A stretch of 5,720 bases of DNA from NCBI GenBank assembly GCA_024709185.1, contig JANJXE010000126.1, forward strand, positions 1 through 5,720. The letters are read 5' to 3'. Under the pieces are notes generated by a model. That model searched no databases and had not been told where the DNA came from. It saw only the letters and a program-made list of their open reading frames with translations. The stretch is from Paludibacter sp. (GTDB lineage Bacteria; Bacteroidota; Bacteroidia; Bacteroidales; Paludibacteraceae). Every line of letters begins with the position of its first letter. The stretch's first letter is position 1. This document shows, in pieces, positions 1 to 5,720 of the stretch. The translations under genes and the position numbers were made by a program.

Positions 1-635
1 ATTTATTCGGAGCAGGAAAAATGTTTCTGCCCCAGGTAGTAAAAACTGCGCGGACGATGAAAAAGGCAGTGGCTATCCTTCAGCCCTATATCGAAGCGCA
101 GAAAGTGCCCGGACAAAGTTCATCGGCCGGAAAGTTTCTGATCGCTACGGTGAAAGGCGATGTGCACGATATTGGGAAAAATATTGTTGCAGTGGTGCTT
201 GCGTGTAACAACTACGAGGTCATCGATCTTGGAGTGATGGTGCCAACCGAAAAAATTATCCGCACGGCGATTGAAGAAAAGGTGGATATGCTGGGACTAA
301 GCGGTTTGATTACTCCATCGCTGGAAGAAATGACGCATGTGGCTGCCGAAATGGAAAAGGCCGGAATGCGGATTCCGTTGCTGATCGGAGGAGCGACTAC
401 CTCGAAGATTCATACGGCAGTAAAGATCGCTCCTAACTATTCGGCTCCGGTGGTATATGTTAAAGACGCATCGGTGAATACCAATATTGTAGCTAGTCTG
501 ATGAACGCTAAAACCTCCGAAAGCTTTGCTGCAACAATTGCTACCGAATACGAACAACTCAGGAAAAATCAAACAAAAAAAGCAGATTTGCTTCCTTTAG
601 AAGATGCTAAAAGACGCAAACCCACTTTATTTTAA
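1..635 (+). CDS. metH: Cobalamin-dependent methionine synthase, C-terminal part (5' end outside the window)
   Basis: MetH moves a methyl group from 5-methyltetrahydrofolate through protein-bound cobalamin to homocysteine, giving methionine in the cytoplasm. The frame is open to the left edge (first full codon at 3) and begins with [13 protein letters not shown], the conserved helix of the cap region, so the ATG at 21 is internal and not a start. The B12-binding domain follows. DVHDIG carries the cobalt-ligand His (codon 165-167), GLSGLITPS carries the Ser and Thr (codons 300-302 and 312-314) equivalent to E. coli Ser804 and Thr808, and [10 protein letters not shown] is the nucleotide-tail loop. 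The protein ends with [13 protein letters not shown] and a TAA, exactly where E. coli MetH passes into its AdoMet-binding reactivation domain. No reading frame downstream resembles that domain, so this looks like a natural end and not a frameshift. A separate reactivation protein elsewhere in the genome is inferred. Confidence 0.95.
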   Translation, partial: LFGAGKMFLPQVVKTARTMKKAVAILQPYIEAQKVPGQSSSAGKFLIATVKGDVHDIGKNIVAVVLACNNYEVIDLGVMVPTEKIIRTAIEEKVDMLGLSGLITPSLEEMTHVAAEMEKAGMRIPLLIGGATTSKIHTAVKIAPNYSAPVVYVKDASVNTNIVASLMNAKTSESFAATIATEYEQLRKNQTKKADLLPLEDAKRRKPTLF

Positions 636-654
636 TGAGGTGTATGAGCCCGGG

Positions 655-825
655 TTAATCTACAAAACGGTTTACTACAACGTGTACAATTAATCCAAGC
701 ACCATCAGAACTCCGGATAAAACCAACAGGGTGTTTTCAGAACTTGGGTTGAAGAAATAGAATGCAATCACGATGGTTCCGATCAGTAACAAAATGGGAC
801 CTAGGTATTTCAAAAATTCTTTCAT
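655..825 (-). CDS. Small two-helix membrane protein, 56 residues, function unknown
   Basis: The reverse strand reads ATG (823-825) to TAA (655-657) and gives a 56-residue protein beginning MKEFLKYLGPILLLIG. Two hydrophobic stretches are evident: about residues 8-25 (LGPILLLIGTIVIAFYFF) and 33-51 (LLVLSGVLMVLGLIVHVVV). They are joined by a short polar turn, NPSSEN, and the protein ends NRFVD. This is a helical hairpin of the inner membrane, with the positively charged Lys2 and Lys6 before the first helix. An in-frame TAA at 838-840, five codons upstream, makes this ATG the only possible start. There is no Shine-Dalgarno sequence, as is usual in Bacteroidota. A candidate promoter sits about 47 bases upstream. 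It resembles short conserved membrane proteins I associate with this phylum, but I can name no function. Its 3' end lies 19 bp from that of metH, and the two genes are convergent. Confidence 0.8.
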   Translation of the reverse strand: MKEFLKYLGPILLLIGTIVIAFYFFNPSSENTLLVLSGVLMVLGLIVHVVVNRFVD

Positions 826-858
826 TATAACGGAGTTTTAAATGATCAGTATTGCGTG

Positions 859-880
859 CTTAATTAGCCTGCAAATTAAG
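859..880. repeat. 7-bp inverted repeat over the leftward -7 element (possible operator)
   Basis: CTTAATT (859-865) and AATTAAG (874-880) are perfect inverted copies separated by 8 bases. The right arm covers the candidate -7 element of the leftward promoter and the left arm falls near the predicted start of transcription. Such a placement would suit a repressor site. The arms are AT-rich and only 7 bp long, so this may be chance. Confidence 0.3.
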
Positions 881-903
881 TGATTTTTTATGGACTAATC
901 AAA
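872..903 (-). promoter_or_regulatory. Candidate Bacteroidetes-type promoter for the small membrane-protein gene
   Basis: Read on the reverse strand, a TTTG (900-903) is followed after exactly 20 bases by TTAATTTG (872-879). That is a one-base departure from the Bacteroidetes -7 consensus TAnnTTTG, with the usual spacing from the -33 TTTG. Transcription would start near 865 and give a leader of about 40 bases before the ATG at 825. The motif is short in an AT-rich region, so a chance match is possible. Confidence 0.45.
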
Positions 904-972
904 TTTTTTCTCTAAAAAGATTAAATTTGAAGTCAAAAAGTAGTATACGGGTACTGCCTGTAATTTATTTTG

Positions 973-980
973 TAATTTTG
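973..980 (+). promoter_or_regulatory. Candidate -7 element for the glycosyltransferase gene
   Basis: TAATTTTG matches the Bacteroidetes -7 consensus TAnnTTTG at every fixed position and lies 38 bp before the ATG at 1019, giving a leader of about 30 bases. No clear TTTG stands at the expected -33 position (around 948-953 reads GGGTA). The upstream half is therefore weak or absent. Confidence 0.45.
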
Positions 981-1018
981 CGACTGATTACCGGACACCT
1001 AAAAATTGATTTTATACC

Positions 1019-2137
1019 ATGCGAATTGTAATAGTTGGAACAGCATATCCTTATCGTGGAGGGTTGGCAGCGTATAGCGAACGCCTTGCCCGGGAGTATC
1101 AGCAGGAAGGTCACGATGTGGAAATCATTACTTTCACCCTGCAATATCCATCGTTTCTTTTTCCGGGGAAAACTCAGTATTCATCGGAACAGCAGCCCGA
1201 TGATCTGAAGATTACACGCATGATTAATACGCTGAATCCACTGAGTTGGATACGTGCAGGAAAGGCCATTCGTCGTAAAAAAGCGGATAAAGTGATATTT
1301 TGCTACTGGATGGCGTTTGTGGCACCGGCTTTTGGTACGATCGCCCGATTTGCAAGGGGTGGAAATACCAAAATGATAGGTTTGATTCACAATATGATAC
1401 CACACGAGCCAACCGTGCTGGATAAACTTTTTCCACGGTATTTCGTTACTGCGATGGATGGATTTGTAGCCATGGCCGAATCGGTGGTGGGTGATATTAA
1501 TTCGTTTGATAACAGTCTGAAGCCAAAGCGGGTATCGCCTCACCCGGTGTATGACCACTACGGCGATAAACCTGAACGAGCACTTGCTGCCATGAAACTG
1601 GGATTGCATGAACAGATGCGCTACATTCTCTTTTTTGGTTTTATTCGTCATTACAAAGGCCTTGATTTACTGTTGGAAGCTTTTGCCGATGAACGGTTGC
1701 GAAAGTATCCACTGAAACTAATTATTGCCGGCGAATTTTACGAAAACCCGGAGCCTTATATGAAGCTTATTCATCGCCTGAAACTTGAAAATTTTGTAGA
1801 GTTACGTACCCGCTTTATCGCCGATAAGGATGTGCGTAATTATTTCGGAATTGCGGATTTGGTGGCGCAACCCTATCGCTCTGCTACACAAAGCGGTGTA
1901 AGTCAGATTGCGTATCACTACGAAAATCCAATGCTGGTGACCGATGTCGGGGGGTTGGCCGAAATAGTTCCACACAATAAAGTAGGCTATGTGGTGGATG
2001 TGGATGTGACTAAAATTGCCGACGCGCTTGTCGATTTTTATGCCAATGAGCGAAGCGATGAGTTTGTATGCAATATCCGGGAAGAAAAGAAAAAATACGA
2101 ATGGTCGAAGATGACGGCAACCCTAAATTCGATTTAG
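1019..2137 (+). CDS. GT4-type glycosyltransferase (GT-B fold)
   Basis: This is a 372-residue cytoplasmic or membrane-associated enzyme that probably moves a sugar from a nucleotide-sugar donor to a glycan acceptor. The start is fixed by an in-frame TGA at 1007-1009. The N-terminal Rossmann half opens with MRIVIVGTAYPYRGGLAAYSERL; its Gly-rich loop at residues 14-19 is typical of GT-B enzymes, and HNMIPHE follows at 124-130. The C-terminal half has FFGFIRHYKGLDLLLEAF (205-222), in which Arg210 and Lys213 stand at the usual phosphate-binding positions, and DVGGLAEIV (309-317). The usual EX7E glutamates are missing: the segment reads SATQSGVSQIAYHYENP (288-304). There is no signal peptide or membrane helix. 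The length is normal for GT4. The donor and acceptor cannot be told from sequence, and no polysaccharide-cluster neighbour is present. mutS follows in the same direction 101 bp downstream, so co-transcription is possible. Confidence 0.88.
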   Translation: MRIVIVGTAYPYRGGLAAYSERLAREYQQEGHDVEIITFTLQYPSFLFPGKTQYSSEQQPDDLKITRMINTLNPLSWIRAGKAIRRKKADKVIFCYWMAFVAPAFGTIARFARGGNTKMIGLIHNMIPHEPTVLDKLFPRYFVTAMDGFVAMAESVVGDINSFDNSLKPKRVSPHPVYDHYGDKPERALAAMKLGLHEQMRYILFFGFIRHYKGLDLLLEAFADERLRKYPLKLIIAGEFYENPEPYMKLIHRLKLENFVELRTRFIADKDVRNYFGIADLVAQPYRSATQSGVSQIAYHYENPMLVTDVGGLAEIVPHNKVGYVVDVDVTKIADALVDFYANERSDEFVCNIREEKKKYEWSKMTATLNSI

Positions 2138-2188
2138 TTACTTGCTGTGCTTTGTTTTATTGAGCACGGCCACTTGCTGGTATCCGGG

Positions 2189-2203
2189 CAGTTAAAATAA
2201 CTG
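2189..2203. repeat. Small perfect hairpin in the gap before mutS
   Basis: CAGTTA (2189-2194), AAA, TAACTG (2198-2203) form a perfect 6-bp inverted repeat with a 3-base loop, 35 bp before the mutS ATG. No T-run follows, so it is not a convincing terminator. It could be an operator or mRNA structure, or chance. The rest of the 101-bp gap (2138-2238) shows a weak stem, GTGCT/AGCAC with an 11-base loop around 2149-2166, again without a T-run, and no clear promoter. Confidence 0.3.
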
Positions 2204-2238
2204 TTCAACCCATTTTTCACTTCAAATCAGTTTAATTT

Positions 2239-4887
2239 ATGAGCAATGAGATAGTAGAAACGCCTTTGATGAAGCAGTATTTCGAGATTAAAGCCCAGCA
2301 TCCCGATGCGGTGTTGCTGTTTCGTTGCGGTGATTTCTACGAAACCTTTTCAACCGATGCCATCAGAGCATCTGAAGTGTTGGGGATAACCCTTACCCGA
2401 CGGGCAAATGGCTCTGCACGCACAGTGGAACTGGCTGGTTTCCCGCATCATGCCCTCGATACTTATCTGCCAAAGCTGGTACGTGCGGGTATGCGCGTGG
2501 CCATTTGCGATCAGCTGGAAGATCCCAAATTAACTAAAAAGCTGGTAAAGCGCGGTGTAACCGAGTTGGTAACACCAGGTGTATCGTACAGCGATACTAT
2601 ACTGAGCCATAAGGAAAATACATTCCTGGCAGCTGTGTATTTTGTGAAAAAGCAGGTTGGCGTTTCATTTCTGGATATTTCAACCGGCGAATTTCTGGTA
2701 GCTGAAGGTACACCCGAATACATTGATAAGTTGCTCAACAGTTTTTCACCCAAGGAAGTGTTGTTCGACCGTAGTAAGCGAAAGGACTTTGAAGAGTATT
2801 TCGGGACCCGGTTTTTTACCTATGCGATGGAGGATTGGGCATTTACGCCGGATGCTGCCAGTGATCGACTTCTGAAACAATTTGAAACCCGTACCCTGAA
2901 AGGCTTTGGTGTTGATATCCTTCCCTATGCGGTTGTTGCTGCCGGTGCAATCCTGCATTATCTCGACCTCACTCACCATCATCAAACCGGACATATTTCG
3001 CAGCTTGCCCGCATCGAAGAGGACCGGTATGTGTGGCTCGACCGCTTTACGGTTCGCAATCTCGAATTGTACGGTTCCATCAACGAAGGAGGTCGTACGC
3101 TCGTCGATATCCTCGACCGTACCATTTCGCCCATGGGTTCACGCCTGTTGAAACGCTGGGTTGCTTTCCCGCTGAAGGATGTGAAACCCATCAACGAGCG
3201 ACTGAGCGTGGTGGAGTATTTCTTCAAAAATAAAGAAGAAAAAGAGTTGTTGATTCAACAAATTGCCCTGATTGGTGATTTGGAACGTATTATTTCAAAA
3301 GTGGCTGTTGGCAGGATTAATCCCCGCGAAGTGGTGCAGCTGAAGGTTGCACTCAATGCCATTGAACCCATTAAAGTCACCCTGAGTGGGTCGGATAACG
3401 ATACGCTGCGACGCATTGCTGATCAACTGAACAGCTGTCGGGAAATGGCGCATACGATTGAACGTGAGCTCGATCCCGATCCTCCAACCATGCTGAACAA
3501 AGGTGATGTGATTCGTCAGGGGGTTGATGCTGAGCTGGATGAGCTTCGTGGACTCGCCCGTTCGGGGAAAGAGTATCTGCAGATGATTCAGGAACGTGAA
3601 AGTGCAGCAACCGGTATTCCAAGCCTTAAAATAAGTTTCAACAATGTGTTCGGATACTATATTGAAGTTCGGAATACACACAAAGATAAGGTGCCTGAGA
3701 CCTGGATTCGCAAGCAGACGCTCGTAAATGCCGAACGTTACATCACCCAGGAATTAAAAGAATACGAAGAAAAAATTCTGGGTGCCGAAGAGAAAATTCT
3801 GGCCATTGAAACCCGTATTTTCAACGAACTGGTGATTAGTCTGACGGACTACATTACTGCTATTCAGCTCGATTCCAACCTTATTGCTCAGCTCGACTGC
3901 CTGTTGTCGATGACGCGTGTGGCTGCCGAAAATAAATACGTACGTCCGGATATTAACGATTCGGAAGTTATCGATATCAAACAGGGTCGCCATCCGGTCA
4001 TTGAGAAGCAATTGCCTCCCGGGGAATCATACATAGCCAATGATGTGTACCTCGATAGTTCATCTCAACAGATCATCATCGTTACTGGTCCGAATATGTC
4101 GGGTAAATCGGCCTTACTCCGACAAACCGCATTGATTACGTTGATGGCCCAGATCGGCAGTTTTGTTCCGGTTGAAAGTGCCAGCATCGGGGTGGTGGAT
4201 AAAATTTTTGTAAGGGTCGGAGCCAGTGACAATATATCGCAGGGCGAGTCGACTTTTATGGTGGAGATGAACGAAGCCGCCAGTATCCTGAATAATCTTT
4301 CGCACCGTAGTTTGATACTCTTTGATGAGCTCGGACGAGGTACATCAACCTATGATGGTATTTCAATTGCCTGGGCTATAGTAGAATACATTCACGAAAA
4401 CGGACATCACAAGGCTAAAACGCTTTTTGCCACGCATTATCACGAGCTAAACGAAATGGAAAAATCGTTTAACCGGATTAAAAATTACAATGTTTCGGTG
4501 CGTGAGGTGGATAAAAAGGTTATTTTCCTGCGCAAGCTCCAACGGGGAGGCAGCGAGCATAGCTTTGGTATACATGTGGCAAAAATGGCCGGCATGCCTC
4601 AAAGTATTGTGAAACGTTCGGAGCAAATACTTAAGCAACTGGAGACCGACAACCGGCAAAGCACCGTTTCGAATCAGGGAAATGATACGAAACAAGGTGC
4701 CTTATCAAAGCCGATAGGAGCTATTGCCGGTCAGCGGGAAGGGATTCAACTTAGTTTTTTCCAGTTGGATGATCCGGTGCTGGAGCAAATCCGCGATGAA
4801 ATAAAAGGGCTGGATATCAACAGTCTGACTCCGCTGGAAGCGTTGAATAAACTCAGCGAGATCAAAAAAATCATCTTTAATGTTTAA
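2239..4887 (+). CDS. mutS: DNA mismatch repair protein MutS
   Basis: MutS binds mismatches and small loops as a dimer, then recruits MutL in an ATP-dependent step. The 882-residue length is normal for a full-length bacterial MutS. The start is secure: an in-frame TAA lies at 2233-2235, with no Shine-Dalgarno sequence. Domain I carries the mismatch-reading Phe-X-Glu as F33-Y34-E35 in CGDFYETF. The connector and core lever domains follow, and the DNA clamp lies near residues 430-530 ([31 protein letters not shown]). The ATPase has Walker A GPNMSGKS (617-624), the signature [11 protein letters not shown] (667-677), Walker [13 protein letters not shown] (about 692-703) and THYHEL (732-737). The dimer helix-turn-helix starts near [11 protein letters not shown] (775-785). 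A polar Gln/Asn-rich linker (about 803-834) leads to QLSFF (837-841), which matches the beta-clamp-binding motif. No mutL is in the window. All key residues are present, so it should be active. Confidence 0.98.
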   Translation: MSNEIVETPLMKQYFEIKAQHPDAVLLFRCGDFYETFSTDAIRASEVLGITLTRRANGSARTVELAGFPHHALDTYLPKLVRAGMRVAICDQLEDPKLTKKLVKRGVTELVTPGVSYSDTILSHKENTFLAAVYFVKKQVGVSFLDISTGEFLVAEGTPEYIDKLLNSFSPKEVLFDRSKRKDFEEYFGTRFFTYAMEDWAFTPDAASDRLLKQFETRTLKGFGVDILPYAVVAAGAILHYLDLTHHHQTGHISQLARIEEDRYVWLDRFTVRNLELYGSINEGGRTLVDILDRTISPMGSRLLKRWVAFPLKDVKPINERLSVVEYFFKNKEEKELLIQQIALIGDLERIISKVAVGRINPREVVQLKVALNAIEPIKVTLSGSDNDTLRRIADQLNSCREMAHTIERELDPDPPTMLNKGDVIRQGVDAELDELRGLARSGKEYLQMIQERESAATGIPSLKISFNNVFGYYIEVRNTHKDKVPETWIRKQTLVNAERYITQELKEYEEKILGAEEKILAIETRIFNELVISLTDYITAIQLDSNLIAQLDCLLSMTRVAAENKYVRPDINDSEVIDIKQGRHPVIEKQLPPGESYIANDVYLDSSSQQIIIVTGPNMSGKSALLRQTALITLMAQIGSFVPVESASIGVVDKIFVRVGASDNISQGESTFMVEMNEAASILNNLSHRSLILFDELGRGTSTYDGISIAWAIVEYIHENGHHKAKTLFATHYHELNEMEKSFNRIKNYNVSVREVDKKVIFLRKLQRGGSEHSFGIHVAKMAGMPQSIVKRSEQILKQLETDNRQSTVSNQGNDTKQGALSKPIGAIAGQREGIQLSFFQLDDPVLEQIRDEIKGLDINSLTPLEALNKLSEIKKIIFNV

Positions 4888-4911
4888 TCATTTATCATTA
4901 AACATTAAAGA
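4874..4911. terminator. Perfect 15-bp inverted repeat containing both convergent stop codons; likely terminator
   Basis: The left arm at 4874-4888 and right arm at 4897-4911 are exact reverse complements (15 bp, AT-rich) around an 8-base loop. The mutS TAA (4885-4887) lies in the left arm and the ald TAA (+ strand 4905-4907) in the right arm. Read leftward, the stem is followed after three bases by a short stretch ending in seven Ts (A-run 4864-4870 on the + strand), which supports termination of ald transcripts. Read rightward there is no good T-run, so termination of mutS is less certain. The stem may also protect both 3' ends. Confidence 0.65.
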
Positions 4912-5720
4912 AACGCTTCTTTGACGCCCGGATGCACAATCTCACCTTTTACGATATTCAGACCTTTACGCAGGCCTTCGTGTAGTTCGCAGGCTTTTTC
5001 CCATCCCAGATCGGCCAGTTTGAGAGCATAGGGGAGTGTAGCATTGGTTAGTGCAAGCGTTGAAGTATAAGGCACTGCACCTGGAATATTTGCCACACAA
5101 TAATGAAGAATACCATCCACTTCATAAACAGGATTTGCGTGGGTAGTAGGTTTCGAAGTTTCAAAGCAACCACCCTGGTCGATAGCAACGTCCACTAATA
5201 CGGCACCTTTAGGCAATAGTTTCAGCATCTCACGGGTAATGAGGTGGGGTGCTTTAGCACCGGGAATCAGTACAGCACCAATAACCAGGTCGGTTCGGGG
5301 TAAGATTTCTTCAATATTATATTGCGACGACATCATTGTGTCGACATTGGCGGGCATAATTTCGTCGAGCTGACGCAGACGGGGCAGCGAAATATCGGCA
5401 ATGGTTACGTGAGCTCCCAGTCCGGCAGCCATCCAGGCAGCATGCGTCCCCACAATACCACCTCCGAGAATTAACACATGTGCAGGATTCACTCCTGGCA
5501 CGCCTCCCAGCAGAATGCCCTTTCCACCCATCGGGCGTTCAAGGTATTTGGCTCCCTGTTGAATCGACATTCTACCTGCAACTTCCGACATAGGAATCAA
5601 CAACGGTAATGTACGGTCTTCCTCAACTGTTTCGTAGGCCAGGCAAATTGCTCCGCTTTTCATCATGGCACGGGTCAGTTCTTCATCCGAAGCAAAGTGA
5701 AAATAGGTAAACACCAGTTG
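4905..5720 (-). CDS. ald: Alanine dehydrogenase, C-terminal part (5' end outside the window)
   Basis: Ald catalyses the reversible NAD-dependent deamination of L-alanine to pyruvate and ammonia in the cytoplasm. About 272 C-terminal residues are present of a family length near 370. The frame stays open to the right edge, reading QLVFTYFHFAS, so the GTG at 5712-5714 is internal and not a start. The His of TYFHFA (codon at 5697-5699) matches the catalytic His96 of the M. tuberculosis enzyme, and the second Asp of VDVAIDQGG matches Asp270. The nucleotide-binding loop is LILGGGIVGTHAA, which together with PMSEVAGRMS, KGILLGGVPGV, VLIPGAKAPHLIT and CVANIPGAVPYTSTLALTN is diagnostic for Ald. The related transhydrogenase alpha subunit is less likely because the Ald-specific stretches match throughout. 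The end, GVKEAFL, overlaps the terminator stem shared with mutS. The promoter is outside the window. Confidence 0.95.
   Translation of the reverse strand, partial: QLVFTYFHFASDEELTRAMMKSGAICLAYETVEEDRTLPLLIPMSEVAGRMSIQQGAKYLERPMGGKGILLGGVPGVNPAHVLILGGGIVGTHAAWMAAGLGAHVTIADISLPRLRQLDEIMPANVDTMMSSQYNIEEILPRTDLVIGAVLIPGAKAPHLITREMLKLLPKGAVLVDVAIDQGGCFETSKPTTHANPVYEVDGILHYCVANIPGAVPYTSTLALTNATLPYALKLADLGWEKACELHEGLRKGLNIVKGEIVHPGVKEAFL

Noticed and set aside
297..572. 91-residue reverse-strand open frame inside metH
   Set aside because: It lies wholly opposite a strongly conserved coding region and its translation has no recognisable domain, so it is a shadow frame.
646..656. CCCGGG-centred palindrome between the metH and small-gene stops
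   Set aside because: It is too short to act as a terminator stem and has no T-run on either side.
600..660. Possible frameshift at the end of metH
   Set aside because: Neither other forward frame after 635 shows reactivation-domain residues, and an opposite-strand gene begins its 3' end only 19 bp away.
1181..1651. 156-residue reverse-strand open frame inside the glycosyltransferase gene
   Set aside because: The translation is rich in His, Arg and Cys without domain-like pattern, and the forward frame is clearly the coding one.
2149..2166. Possible terminator after the glycosyltransferase gene (GTGCT/AGCAC)
   Set aside because: The stem is short, the loop is 11 bases, and no T-run follows.
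3295..3681. 128-residue reverse-strand open frame inside mutS
   Set aside because: It is opposite the MutS core domain, with no start context and no family resemblance.
1..5720. An undescribed multi-gene system such as defence, mobile or biosynthetic
   Set aside because: All large genes belong to well-known housekeeping or glycan families, the orientations are mixed, and no repeats, integrase, transposase or array are present.

Overview
The window looks like ordinary chromosomal housekeeping DNA from a member of the Bacteroidota, probably of the Bacteroidales type. Three things suggest this: no gene start has a Shine-Dalgarno sequence and the leaders are AT-rich; two sites resemble the Bacteroidetes promoter (-7 TAnnTTTG, -33 TTTG); and the MutS, Ald and shortened MetH proteins read like that phylum's versions. 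The exact genus cannot be fixed from the sequence alone.

Layout from left to right. Positions 1-635 (+) hold the 3' end of metH (cobalamin-dependent methionine synthase). It covers the end of the cap region and the B12-binding domain, and it stops where the reactivation domain would begin in the E. coli enzyme. Positions 655-825 (-) hold a short gene for a 56-residue protein with two membrane helices, convergent with metH. Positions 826-1018 are a divergent control region with one candidate promoter on each strand and a 7-bp inverted repeat over the leftward promoter. Positions 1019-2137 (+) encode a GT4-type glycosyltransferase. Positions 2138-2238 are a short gap with a small perfect hairpin. 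Positions 2239-4887 (+) encode full-length MutS with all ATPase motifs and a C-terminal clamp-binding motif. Positions 4905-5720 (-) hold the C-terminal part of alanine dehydrogenase (ald), whose 5' end lies beyond the window. mutS and ald converge on a perfect 15-bp inverted repeat that contains both stop codons.

The genes do not form one pathway. MetH belongs to one-carbon and methionine metabolism, MutS to mismatch repair, Ald to alanine and pyruvate interconversion, and the glycosyltransferase to surface or extracellular glycan synthesis. The glycosyltransferase and mutS point the same way 101 bp apart and could be co-transcribed. No mobile element, CRISPR array, tRNA, rRNA or defence system was seen, and I found no convincing new multi-gene system. 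The points most worth a second look are the short membrane-protein gene, the MetH without its reactivation domain, the glycosyltransferase without the usual EX7E glutamates, and the shared stop-codon hairpin.
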